Below are positions 31,857-40,426 of a stretch of 64,000 bases of DNA, in pieces (position 1 is the stretch's first letter; each line of letters begins with the position of its first letter). This DNA comes from an uncultured Pseudomonadota bacterium (GTDB taxonomy: Bacteria; Pseudomonadota; Gammaproteobacteria; Steroidobacterales; Steroidobacteraceae). The notes beneath the pieces were generated by a model. The model saw only the letters and a program-made list of their open reading frames with translations. It did no database searches and was not told the origin of the DNA. Both the position numbers and the translations under genes were made by a program. Location: contig CAISDJ010000113.1 of assembly GCA_903884105.1 (NCBI GenBank), forward strand, positions 1 to 64,000, given 5' to 3'.

Positions 31857-32543
31857 ATGGATGAAAGACAGAAGCAACAGGGTTTGACCCTGACCGGCTC
31901 TGGTAACCAAGCACCCTCGGACGGGCATCGGCGTGCCCGATTCCTGCGAGCAGCAATGTTGATGCTTGTCGCGGGCTTGATGATCGCCGGCTGCGGTGTC
32001 ACTCCCTCCAGTCCGCGTGTGCCGAAAGGGGTTGACCTGTCAGGGCAGTGGCGGCTGAACCGAACCCAAAGCGACAATCTCGACAGCTTGCTGGCCGCGG
32101 TGAAAGACGAGCTTGATCCACCGCTGCGCCGCCGGATGTCCGAGTCGGGCAGCGATGACCGGGGGCGCATCCGTAGCCGGCGGGACGAGTTTGTCGGCCC
32201 TCCCCGCACGAAGGAGCTGATCGCGCTGTTATCGCAGCCGGACGACATCACGGTAACGCAATCGGCGCGGGAACTGACTACGAAGAGCGTGGATGGCACC
32301 CGGCAGTACGTCTTCGGAGAAGCCTCCGTCGTCTCGATCACGGACGGACTGGGTGACCAGAACGTGGGCTGGGCCAACGGCCAGTTCGTGGTCTCGATCA
32401 GGGCGACGGATGGCAGGCGCATCGAACACCAGTTCGGATTCGCGCCGGACCGCAAACACTTGCAGATCAGCACCAGTGTGTCAGGAGGGGGACTGCCCTC
32501 TGTCAGGATGAGGCGGGTCTACGATCGAGTGACGGCTGGCTGA
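31857..32543 (+). CDS. Hypothetical lipoprotein
   Basis: 228 residues. A basic leader (HRRARFLRAAM) precedes a lipoprotein signal ending LMIAGC; an ATG at 31956 would give a shorter leader and is possible. The mature part has LSGQWRLNRTQSDN, EFVGPPRTKELIALLSQ, and beta-rich repeats GRRIEHQFGFAPDRKHLQIS. The SGQW(R)LN opening is shared with many small envelope proteins of unknown function. No family could be named. It precedes the terminator of the opposite operon. Confidence 0.6.
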   Translation: MDERQKQQGLTLTGSGNQAPSDGHRRARFLRAAMLMLVAGLMIAGCGVTPSSPRVPKGVDLSGQWRLNRTQSDNLDSLLAAVKDELDPPLRRRMSESGSDDRGRIRSRRDEFVGPPRTKELIALLSQPDDITVTQSARELTTKSVDGTRQYVFGEASVVSITDGLGDQNVGWANGQFVVSIRATDGRRIEHQFGFAPDRKHLQISTSVSGGGLPSVRMRRVYDRVTAG

Positions 32544-32556
32544 GAAGGTCACGGGC

Positions 32557-32593
32557 AAAAAAAATCCCGCCTCCCCTCTCGAGGGGGCGGGAT
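32557..32593 (-). terminator. Rho-independent terminator of the DUF1552 operon
   Basis: On the minus strand ATCCCGCC (32593-32586 complement) pairs with GGCGGGAT (32571-32564 complement), the loop region itself pairs (CCCTC/GAGGG), and a run of eight T follows (32564-32557). It also forms a hairpin on the plus strand after the lipoprotein gene. Confidence 0.85.
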
Positions 32594-32608
32594 ACGATTT
32601 CCAGCCTG

Positions 32609-33943
32609 TCAGACCGCGAACGTGCCGGTACTGTCGCCGATGCTCGGAGCTTCGATCTCCGCCTTGTGAAGCAGGGTGAGCAGCAGGTTGCCCATGGGTG
32701 TGCGGGGGGCCGCCTGGATATGCTGGCCACCCTGATGACGACCGAGGGCGCCGCCCACGAGCAGGTTCGAGATGGGGTCATGGCTGTGAACGTTGCCTTC
32801 GCCCATGCCGCTCCCGTACAGGATCATGGTGTGGTCGAGCAGGCTGCCGTTGCCATCCTGGGTCTTGGCCAGACGATCCAGGAACCCGGCGAACAGGCTC
32901 ACATGATACGTATTGATCTTCGCGTGCTGCGCCATCTTCTCCGGCTTGTTGCCGTGGTGCGAAGTGGCATGGTGCTGGTCAGGCACACCGATCTGCGGAT
33001 AGGTGCGGTTGTTCAGCTCGCGAGACATCATGAACGTGCTGACTCGCGTCATGTCGGTCTGGAAGGCCAACAGCTGCAATTCGAACATCAGGTTGACGTG
33101 ATCTTCATACAGCTGCGGGATCTCGACAGGCGCATCCGGAATGTCGAGGCGCTCATCGGACGTGCGCTTCTCGAGGTTCACGATGCGGCGTTCCACTTCA
33201 CGAACGTTCTCGAGGTAGCTGCTGACTCGGGCACGATCTGCGCCGCCCAGTGACTGCTGCAACCTCGCAGCCGAGCGATTCACGGAGTCGAGCAAGCTGC
33301 GGTCGGCCTTCGCGCGCGCGGCACGCTGCTCGGCAGAGCTGCCATCACCGAACATGCGTTCGAACACGGCACGGGGATTGATTTCCATCGGCAGGGGCTG
33401 GGTCGGCGTCCGCCAGGAAATCGTGTTCAGGTAACCGCAGCTGCTGGTACCGTCGCACACACCCACCATGTTGGACGTGTCCTCGATGCCGAGCTCGAGG
33501 GACGGGAAAGGCGTGTCCTGGCCGATCCTGGCGGCGATCATCTGGTCGATGGTCACGCCGGACTGCACGTCGGCGCCCTTGGTGTCCTTGGCAACAGCCG
33601 AACTCAGCCAGGTTGCACTGGCGCTGGCGTGGCCAGAGCCGGCCGTATTGTTGGGGTTGAGCGCGAGGTTGCTGAAGACCGTCATACGATCCCGATGCGC
33701 CGCAAGCGGCGACAGAATCGATGTCATCTCGTAGCCTTTGCCGGTCGCCTTCGGGACCCACTCGCTCAGGATCACGCCATGCGGCGTGTACACGAACGCG
33801 GCGCGCATCTGCCCCTTTGCTGCCGTGAGCGATTCAGCCACCGCGGCGGGAACCATTGCGTCGAGCAGGGGTAGGGCGATGCCCACTCCAGCTGCGCCAC
33901 GGAGGAACGTCCGTCGGTCCAGATGCTTTTTAGTGATAAACAT
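32609..33943 (-). CDS. DUF1552 secreted protein
   Basis: 444 residues with a Tat-like start: DRRTFLRGAAGVGIALPLLDAM (twin Arg equivalent as RR-TFLRG). DUF1552 hallmarks are RAAFVYTPHGVILSEW, YGSGMGEGNVHSHDPIS and LLVGGALGRHQGGQH. The fold is related to sulfatase/alkaline-phosphatase-like DUF1501 proteins, but catalytic activity is not established. It is the last gene of a three-gene operon after ankyrin and DUF1592 genes (77-base gap). GAGAGG upstream of the ATG marks the start. The export route suggests folding with a cofactor in the cytoplasm before transport. Confidence 0.85.
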   Translation of the reverse strand: MFITKKHLDRRTFLRGAAGVGIALPLLDAMVPAAVAESLTAAKGQMRAAFVYTPHGVILSEWVPKATGKGYEMTSILSPLAAHRDRMTVFSNLALNPNNTAGSGHASASATWLSSAVAKDTKGADVQSGVTIDQMIAARIGQDTPFPSLELGIEDTSNMVGVCDGTSSCGYLNTISWRTPTQPLPMEINPRAVFERMFGDGSSAEQRAARAKADRSLLDSVNRSAARLQQSLGGADRARVSSYLENVREVERRIVNLEKRTSDERLDIPDAPVEIPQLYEDHVNLMFELQLLAFQTDMTRVSTFMMSRELNNRTYPQIGVPDQHHATSHHGNKPEKMAQHAKINTYHVSLFAGFLDRLAKTQDGNGSLLDHTMILYGSGMGEGNVHSHDPISNLLVGGALGRHQGGQHIQAAPRTPMGNLLLTLLHKAEIEAPSIGDSTGTFAV

Positions 33944-34021
33944 TTCTTCGGATCCTCTCTCGCCTGCCGGGCCAATCGATTTCGAATCTGTCAGCTCTGT
34001 ATCGAATACTTGCCGGCCAAC

Positions 34022-36445
34022 TTAACGGCCGTTGTTTGCGTCAGGCTCAATGGACGTCGTCAGAACGCCGTCCGCCCGGGTTGCAACAGTACGCATCATA
34101 AACGCATCGCTGGTCACAATGCCCATCACAATTGAGGAAAACCGGTTTTGCTGCGCCGCGGCGTTGTGCAGGATGGTTCTGACGGCCGGCATGTCGTAAT
34201 AGTCGACCTCCCGACCGAGCGCAAAACTCATCATCTTTTCAGCCAATGCCCGGACGAACATGTCCTGCTTGCTCAGCAGGAAACTGCGCAGCCCGGACAC
34301 GCCTCCCACCTCGCTGCCATCAAATGCCACATCGGTCGCATCGATCTTGAGTCCCTTGTCCTTGTCGCGCCACCGGCCGACGGCGTCGTAGTTCTCAAGG
34401 GAGAAGCCGATCGGGTCCATCACCTTGTGGCAGGCAGAACAAACTGGATCGGCACGATGTGCAGACAGCTGTTCGCGCAGGGTCTTGGGCTCACCACCGG
34501 CACTCGCCTCGAGTGCCGGTACGTTCGGCGGCGGGGCGGGCGGAGGGCTGGCCAGCAGGTTCGTCAGCACCCACTTGCCGCGCTGGACCGCCGACGTCCT
34601 GGTTGCCACCGACGTCAGTGTCAGGAAGCTGCCCTGACCCAGCAGGCCACGACGCGCCTCGTCGGTGATCTGGACTCGGCGGAAGCGGTTTCCGTAGACG
34701 CCCGGAATGCCGTAGTGACGCGCCAGCCGCTCGTTCACGAACGTGTAGTCGGCATTCAGCAGGTCGACGACATTGCGATCCTCCTTGATGACACTCTCCA
34801 CGAGCATCTCCGTCTCCTGGATGAAGCCTTCGCGCAGGTTGTTGTCGAAGTCGGGGAACAGCGCCGGATCCGGAACCACGCTTTGCAGATTGCGCAGGGT
34901 CAGCCATTGCGACGCAAAGTTGGTCACCAGGGTGTTTGACTTCGGATCCGCCAACATACGCTGGACCTGCGCCTGCAGGGCCTTCGGATTCCTGAGCTTG
35001 CCTTTGCTCGCAAGGGTAATCAGTTCATCATCGGGCACCGTGCTCCACAGGAAGAACGACAGGCGCGACGCGAGTTCAATGTCAGTGATGCGATACGGAG
35101 TGCCGGGCTTGAGGTGCGGCGGGTCGACTTCGGCGCGGAACAGGAATTCCGGCCCGGAGATGATGCGACGAATCGCGATCTCGATGCCGTTATCAAAGGA
35201 GCCCGACTCGCGGCCCAGCTTGTAGAACGACATCAGCTCGGCAGTCTCGGCCTTTTCGACCGGCCGCCGCCAGGCGCGACGCGACAGGCTGGAGACGATC
35301 TCGTTCGCACATGCTTCTTCCTTTGCAGCCGATTCCGGCCGGCACGTGAAGATTTTCTGCCTGCTCGGTGTGGGTCCCGCGCCTGCGGCGTTGTAGGGAC
35401 CAACGATGTTTACCTTATCGAGATGCGGAGTGCCCTTGTCTTCGTTGCTGTCGATGAGCGTGCGCTGGTACTGCTGCCAGACCTCGGCGGATTGCACCGG
35501 CGGCTTGCGCAGGAAAGTCACCGTGATGCGGTGGGGACCTGCCTTCACGGGTACGCGCACGGACAGGCGGCCATCCACCTCGTCCGCAGTCGCATAGGCA
35601 TTGCCGTGTGACTTCAGGTTGTCCTCATAGCCGCCGAAATTGGCCACGTGGATTCGCTGCTTGTCGATCGTGATCTCAAGTGCGTTCGGAGTCTCAAGGC
35701 CCCTTACCATTGCGAGGATCCCGCGGTACAGCTTGGGTTCGAACAGGTACTCGCCATCGAGCGGGAAGTAATGGTCGATGACCAGACCGCCCATGGTGCC
35801 AAGGGGAGCGCCTTCCACGGCGGTGTCCTGCGACTGGTCCGCCTTGGCGCGATAGGTGGAAAAGACCGGGCGGATCCCCGGGTCGCCGATCGCCATTGCC
35901 GCCACCTTGGCGGACGCCGACAGATAGCCCTCGAGCAACGCGGGAGTAATCGTCAGGACCTGCGCCATATTGTCGAAGCCGCCCGATGAGTCGTCGGGTG
36001 GGATCAGCCCGGAAGGATCGATCGCAAGACCAAGCACGTCCCGGATGGCGTTGGCGTATTCAGTACGATTCAGGCGATGCAGGATGGGCGCACCGGTATT
36101 CGGCTTCGCTTTCGCGGCTGCATCGAGTTCCGACTCGAGCGAAACCACGAACTTCTGTACCTGCTGGCGCTCGGGTTGGTCGACATCGCGAGGCGGCATG
36201 GAACCCAACCGCAATTTGCGGGCAATGCCCTCCCATACCTTGGCGTCAGCGTGCAGGTCTTCGAGATTCAGGGATTCAAAAGATGTCTTGCCCTTGAACT
36301 CGATGTCGTTGTGACAGCGGACGCAATACTTGTCGAGCATCTCCCAGCGGTCATTTTTCTCGGCAGCCTGAGCACCGGGGGGCGCGATCGCCCATCCAGC
36401 CAGCAGCAGAACAGCCGAGGCGGTTCCGATAGTCATCTTGCTCAT
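34022..36445 (-). CDS. DUF1592/DUF1588/DUF1585 cytochrome-like secreted protein
   Basis: 807 residues with a signal peptide (cleavage near AQA-A). A first haem site CVRCHND lies at about residue 38, and a second CxxCH (CSACHKVMDPIGFSLENYD) is near residue 680 in the DUF1588 part. The order PSCyt1-like, DUF1587 (LHRLNRTEYANAIRDVLG), carbohydrate-binding-like region, DUF1592 (ITDIELASRLSFFLWS), DUF1588, DUF1585 (ALGREVDYYDMPAVR) is the planctomycete-type arrangement also found in gammaproteobacteria. Two c-type haems suggest an electron-transfer or oxidative role, but none is proven. The start lies 3 bases after the ankyrin stop. Confidence 0.88.
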   Translation of the reverse strand: MSKMTIGTASAVLLLAGWAIAPPGAQAAEKNDRWEMLDKYCVRCHNDIEFKGKTSFESLNLEDLHADAKVWEGIARKLRLGSMPPRDVDQPERQQVQKFVVSLESELDAAAKAKPNTGAPILHRLNRTEYANAIRDVLGLAIDPSGLIPPDDSSGGFDNMAQVLTITPALLEGYLSASAKVAAMAIGDPGIRPVFSTYRAKADQSQDTAVEGAPLGTMGGLVIDHYFPLDGEYLFEPKLYRGILAMVRGLETPNALEITIDKQRIHVANFGGYEDNLKSHGNAYATADEVDGRLSVRVPVKAGPHRITVTFLRKPPVQSAEVWQQYQRTLIDSNEDKGTPHLDKVNIVGPYNAAGAGPTPSRQKIFTCRPESAAKEEACANEIVSSLSRRAWRRPVEKAETAELMSFYKLGRESGSFDNGIEIAIRRIISGPEFLFRAEVDPPHLKPGTPYRITDIELASRLSFFLWSTVPDDELITLASKGKLRNPKALQAQVQRMLADPKSNTLVTNFASQWLTLRNLQSVVPDPALFPDFDNNLREGFIQETEMLVESVIKEDRNVVDLLNADYTFVNERLARHYGIPGVYGNRFRRVQITDEARRGLLGQGSFLTLTSVATRTSAVQRGKWVLTNLLASPPPAPPPNVPALEASAGGEPKTLREQLSAHRADPVCSACHKVMDPIGFSLENYDAVGRWRDKDKGLKIDATDVAFDGSEVGGVSGLRSFLLSKQDMFVRALAEKMMSFALGREVDYYDMPAVRTILHNAAAQQNRFSSIVMGIVTSDAFMMRTVATRADGVLTTSIEPDANNGR

Positions 36446-36448
36446 CGC

Positions 36449-38059
36449 TTAGTCCCGGAGAATGATGGCGGTGACCGACTTCTTGGGGCCCGTTCTGTCA
36501 TTGCCCGCAACTTTGCCCGCTGCCTTGGCTTCCCCGTCGGCCACGGGCCGCACGTACGGCACTTCCTTGAGGTTGTTGCTGGCCATGAGCTTGCTTAACA
36601 ACTCGGCCGTGCTTTGGTGGACCCGCGGTGCATCGCGAGGATCCGTCGAGACTTGCGCCCCTTCGGGCGGCACGATCGGCACTGCACGCGCCACGTCGAG
36701 CGCCATCCGGTTGCTGTTGTCCTTCTGGTCCAGCTGTGCGCCGTGACCGACGAGGAACTCGACCACTGCATCTTCACCCTGGCCCGCCATCACGTGCAGG
36801 GTGGTGATGCCGGTCTTGTCACCCGCGTTGATTTTCGCGCCGTGATCAAGCAGTAACCTCGCTGACTCGATCCGCCTTGCGGCCGGCTTGAGGTCGATCG
36901 CGGGAGCGCCGTTCGTGGCAGGACGCTTGTTGGTCCTGCCTACCGAAACCATGAGCGGCGTCCAGCCTTTGTCGGTCTCATGATTGACATCCGCGCCTTT
37001 GCCGATCAAGAGCTGCATCAGTTCGATGTCCTGGGCACCGGCGGCAAGATAGAGCGCGGTTTCAGACGGCGAGACGCCCGCCGGACTACCCGTCTCAAAG
37101 GCATCCTTCTTCGGCAATCCCACAGAAGCCAGGGAATCCACCTTGGCGCCTTTGGTGAACAGCAGATTGATGAGCTCGAGCGTTGAAGTCGCGTTCTCGC
37201 GGTTGTTGGCAGCCCGCATCATCGGTGTCGTGCGGTACTTGATCGCCTCGACAAGTCCACCTTCGTTCGGGTCGGCGCCTGCTTCCAGCAGGTGCTTCGC
37301 GAGATCGAGATGGCCGTTGCTGATCGCAACGCGCAGCGGACTGATGCCCTGCGGATCCTTGAGGTTGGGATCGGCGCCCGCCGCAAGCAACGCAATACCG
37401 GCCTCTACGGAGTTCTGCCGCGCAGCCTGCAGCAATGGCGTCAGACCACCCGCCGGCAATTGCGACTGCACGCCACCGTGCTTGATGCCCTTCCAGTCGA
37501 AGGCGACTGCCTTTGCGTTCAGATCAGCGCCCGCCTTCACGAGCAGGCCCACGACCTCGGCGTTGTTCTCGCCAGCGGCCCACATCAAGGCGGTCTCGCC
37601 GTGCCATGCATCGCGTGCATCGACGGTGGCACCCCGCGCCAGCAACAACTTGACCACAGCAGCACTGCCTGTCCGGGACGCATTCATCAACGGTGTGTCA
37701 CCTTCCGGCAGGGCCACATTTGCATCCGCGCCCGCAGCGAGCAGTCGCTCCACGATCGCGGCGTTGCCGTTCTGCGCGGCTTCGGCCAATGGCGTGATCC
37801 CATAGCGATTCTTCGCATTGGCGTCCGCGCCTTTGCTGAGCAGCAAGGTTGCCGTTTCGGCGCGGTCATAATGAATCGCCCAGAGGAGGGCGCTGGAACC
37901 GTCGGCCTGCAGCGCGTTCACATTCGCGCCTTGCTTGAGCAGTGATTCGACGGTGGACCAGTTCTGCTGCTCAGCGGCATCCGCCAGCGGCTGGCCTTCG
38001 GCATGGGCCGCGAGCGCAGCCACAAGGAGTACAACCAAACCGGTAAAGCGCGACTGCAT
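36449..38059 (-). CDS. Secreted ankyrin-repeat protein
   Basis: 536 residues from the ATG at 38059, with a signal peptide (MQSRFTGLVVLLVAALAAHA). About twelve ankyrin repeats follow, e.g. GDTPLMNASRTGSAAVVKLL, GETALMWAAGENNAEVVGLL, GWTPLMVS, with insertions between some repeats. Ankyrin repeats bind proteins; being exported, it may scaffold the haem protein (DUF1592) and DUF1552 protein encoded just downstream. The operon order ankyrin-DUF1592-DUF1552 is conserved in other bacteria; its function remains unknown. Confidence 0.85.
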   Translation of the reverse strand: MQSRFTGLVVLLVAALAAHAEGQPLADAAEQQNWSTVESLLKQGANVNALQADGSSALLWAIHYDRAETATLLLSKGADANAKNRYGITPLAEAAQNGNAAIVERLLAAGADANVALPEGDTPLMNASRTGSAAVVKLLLARGATVDARDAWHGETALMWAAGENNAEVVGLLVKAGADLNAKAVAFDWKGIKHGGVQSQLPAGGLTPLLQAARQNSVEAGIALLAAGADPNLKDPQGISPLRVAISNGHLDLAKHLLEAGADPNEGGLVEAIKYRTTPMMRAANNRENATSTLELINLLFTKGAKVDSLASVGLPKKDAFETGSPAGVSPSETALYLAAGAQDIELMQLLIGKGADVNHETDKGWTPLMVSVGRTNKRPATNGAPAIDLKPAARRIESARLLLDHGAKINAGDKTGITTLHVMAGQGEDAVVEFLVGHGAQLDQKDNSNRMALDVARAVPIVPPEGAQVSTDPRDAPRVHQSTAELLSKLMASNNLKEVPYVRPVADGEAKAAGKVAGNDRTGPKKSVTAIILRD

Positions 38060-38255
38060 GACAACCCCCATGACGGCTCACCTTGAATATCTACGGCATT
38101 GACCAATCACTCGAATGTGACTGCGCGCCATGCTCCGAGTCAAGAGTTGCCGCGCATAGTTGGTCAAGGACGGGGCTATTCAGGGGAACTTCCTTGTAGA
38201 TGCGAAGGTGCCCGCAATGGTGCGGCGGCGCAGCATAAGGAAGGTTGCGCGGAAC

Positions 38256-38729
38256 CTAATTGCCGATCGCACAGTCTCCAAAATAGCTTTCGGGCCGGGA
38301 GGTGAATCCCGGAACGGTGGCCGGCGTGTACTCGTGGCGGGTGTGGATCGCCATCATGCGCCCGTCGCTCGTCTCCCGGGCCATGACCGTGGTGGTGTAG
38401 AGCGGCCCTGAACTGAACATCTGCATCAGGTGCAGGTAGCCGTTGGAAAAGCGCACCGCGACGTAAAAGTCGCCGAACTGGCTGTTGGCATCTGCCGTAC
38501 CTTCATCGACGTTCACTTTACCGAACGTCAACTTGAGCTCCTTGGGAAGGACTTCGGTCTTGGGTACGCCGCTCTCCCAGCTACTCGCCGCCACGGTGGT
38601 GAACCGGCATTCGAGGCTGGTAGCGGCGGCAAGTCGCTCGTACAGCGTCGGAGGCGCAGTGGCGCCCTCGGAACGGCCAATGCTCAAGGAGGCGAGCACG
38701 ATGACGGCGGTGAGGGATTGGGTTTTCAT
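38256..38729 (-). CDS. Secreted protein of unknown function
   Basis: 157 residues with a signal peptide (MKTQSLTAVIVLASLSIGRSEG). The mature part has LYERLAAATSLECRFTTVAA, DFYVAVRFSNGYLHLMQMFS, MARETSDGRMMAIHTRHEY and a C-terminal YFGDCAIGN; the two Cys may pair. No family was recognised. It is divergent from the FMN-binding gene and separate from the ankyrin operon downstream. Confidence 0.55.
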   Translation of the reverse strand: MKTQSLTAVIVLASLSIGRSEGATAPPTLYERLAAATSLECRFTTVAASSWESGVPKTEVLPKELKLTFGKVNVDEGTADANSQFGDFYVAVRFSNGYLHLMQMFSSGPLYTTTVMARETSDGRMMAIHTRHEYTPATVPGFTSRPESYFGDCAIGN

Positions 38730-38809
38730 GGCGCGATTATAATCATGTTTTCAGTTATCCATAGAGAGGGCTCAATGGCGGTTGACCGGCGAATGGCGCG
38801 ACGGTCATC

Positions 38810-39376
38810 ATGCGCGCTACTTCACGAAGGGGTATTCTGAACTTGCGCAAAGTATTTCTCGCCGTTGCTTTGGGTTGCCTGATCGCCCCCCTGGCGATGG
38901 GCCAGGCCCAGCCGCCAATGGACCCTGTGGTCAAGTCGCAGCTCAAGGTCATTTTCCCGGATGCGGCGACCTTCTCCAACAAGCAGGGCAGTCCGGCACA
39001 TTACAAAGTGTATGCAGCGGCCCCGAAGGGCGAAGAACCGAAGCTGCTGGGCCTCGCCTGGTGGACGACGGAACTCGAGCCCCTCGAGCGCGGCTTCGAC
39101 GGCCCGATCAAGATGCTGGTCGGCATGGACACCACCGGCATCCTGAAAGGAGTCGTGGTGACCGAACATCGCGAGCCCTATGGGGATTTCTCGGTGGATA
39201 CCCCCGGATTCGCTGCGCAGTTCAAGGGCAAGAACATCCGCGATCCATTCAAGGTAGGCATGGACATCGATGCCATTTCACGGGCGAGCATCAGCGTGAC
39301 GTCGGCAAGCCGCGCCGTTCGCAACAGTGCCCGCCGCATCGCGCGTGAACTCCTCACGCCGCCCGACAAGAAATAG
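38810..39376 (+). CDS. Periplasmic FMN-binding protein (RnfG/NosR-type domain)
   Basis: 188 residues from the ATG at 38810; a TTG at 38843 with AAGGGG 10 bases upstream would give a cleaner signal peptide and may be the real start. The FMN-binding domain shows KMLVGMDTTGILKGVVVTEH, FAAQFKGKNIRDPF and DIDAISRASISVTSASRAV near the C-terminus. The last motif is where FMN is joined to Ser/Thr in this family, though Arg replaces the usual Gly. The next gene (4-base gap region) is a NosR-like iron-sulphur membrane protein and ApbE follows, so this is a flavinylated electron carrier. Confidence 0.78.
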   Translation: MRATSRRGILNLRKVFLAVALGCLIAPLAMGQAQPPMDPVVKSQLKVIFPDAATFSNKQGSPAHYKVYAAAPKGEEPKLLGLAWWTTELEPLERGFDGPIKMLVGMDTTGILKGVVVTEHREPYGDFSVDTPGFAAQFKGKNIRDPFKVGMDIDAISRASISVTSASRAVRNSARRIARELLTPPDKK

Positions 39377-39379
39377 GCC

Positions 39380-40426
39380 ATGACCCTCCCCGTCTCGCTC
39401 CGCCGGGGTCTCGCCCTGGTCCTCGCGTTGATGTTGTGCGCGATGACGTTGGGCGGCCCCGCCTACGCGCAGACCGGGCCAGCCGCCGACAAGACAGCCC
39501 CGGCAGACGACTGGGGCTTCGAAGAGGTCGAGGAGGCGGAACCGACCCTCGCAGAACTCGCGAAAGAACAGGCCCTTGATATCGCCCTGTTTGCAGCGTT
39601 TGCGTCTCTGGCCATGGTCAGCTTCTTCCGTAAAAGCATCCCTCTCAAGTACGTCACGCTGGTCGCGTCCGTGCTCTATATGGGGTTCTACAAGAGCCAG
39701 CTGATCTCGGTCGTCAACATCTTCGGCGTGCTGGTTGGCAATCTGCCGATCTTCTCGCACAGCATGGCGTGGTACGCGTTCGCGATCTTCACGGCCGTGA
39801 CCACTGTATTGTGGGGCCGCCTGTATTGCGGGCGCATCTGCGCCTACGGCGCGTTCACGCAATTGATGGATGCGGTGCTGCCGGCGAAGTTGAGGATTGA
39901 GATCCCGCCGGCCATCGAAAGGCGCGCCGGCTACATCAAGTACGGGATTCTGCTCGGGGCCATCGGCGTGTTTTTCGCAACCGGCAAGATCGCGTTCTAC
40001 CGCTACATCGAGCCGTTCTGGATGTTCACGTTCGAGGCTTCGACGGCGCTGTGGGTCGGCCTCGGCATATTGCTGCTCGGGACGGTATTCATCCGCAATC
40101 TCTATTGCCGCTTCCTCTGCCCGCTGGGAGCGGCGCTCGGCCTCGTCGCCAGCGTCACCACGGCATTCAAGATCAAGCGCTGGTCCGAATGCAGTTCCTG
40201 CAAGCTGTGCGAGAAGACGTGCGAGTGGGGAGCGATCCGCAAGCGGATGATCATCAAATCGGAATGCGTGCGCTGCGATGACTGCGAAATTCTCTACGAC
40301 AACAAGGCGAAGTGCCCGCACTGGCTGCTCATCGCCAAGAAGGCGCGACTCATGGCCCGTCAGCAGGTGGCGAAATTATTGTCAGGCGATCCTTCAAGCC
40401 AGACGACACCAGAACCTCGTTCCTAG
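39380..40426 (+). CDS. NosR/NapH-like iron-sulphur membrane protein
   Basis: 348 residues: signal or first helix, an acidic linker, then about five membrane helices with GRLYCGRICAYGAF and RNLYCRFLCPLGAALG, the paired Cys-Pro/Cys-Ala motifs of the NapH/NosR group. At the C-terminus are a ferredoxin site CSSCKLCEKTC and a second degenerate one with CVRCDDCEILYDNKAKCP, whose C-x2-C-x2-C-x9-CP spacing resembles NosR. It should carry electrons across the membrane to or from the FMN protein encoded just upstream. No nosZ is present. The end overlaps the convergent apbE gene by 77 bases. Confidence 0.8.
   Translation: MTLPVSLRRGLALVLALMLCAMTLGGPAYAQTGPAADKTAPADDWGFEEVEEAEPTLAELAKEQALDIALFAAFASLAMVSFFRKSIPLKYVTLVASVLYMGFYKSQLISVVNIFGVLVGNLPIFSHSMAWYAFAIFTAVTTVLWGRLYCGRICAYGAFTQLMDAVLPAKLRIEIPPAIERRAGYIKYGILLGAIGVFFATGKIAFYRYIEPFWMFTFEASTALWVGLGILLLGTVFIRNLYCRFLCPLGAALGLVASVTTAFKIKRWSECSSCKLCEKTCEWGAIRKRMIIKSECVRCDDCEILYDNKAKCPHWLLIAKKARLMARQQVAKLLSGDPSSQTTPEPRS

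Noticed and set aside
39278-40321. A 347-codon minus-strand frame
   Set aside because: Antisense to the NosR-like gene, which has matched iron-sulphur motifs and membrane helices.
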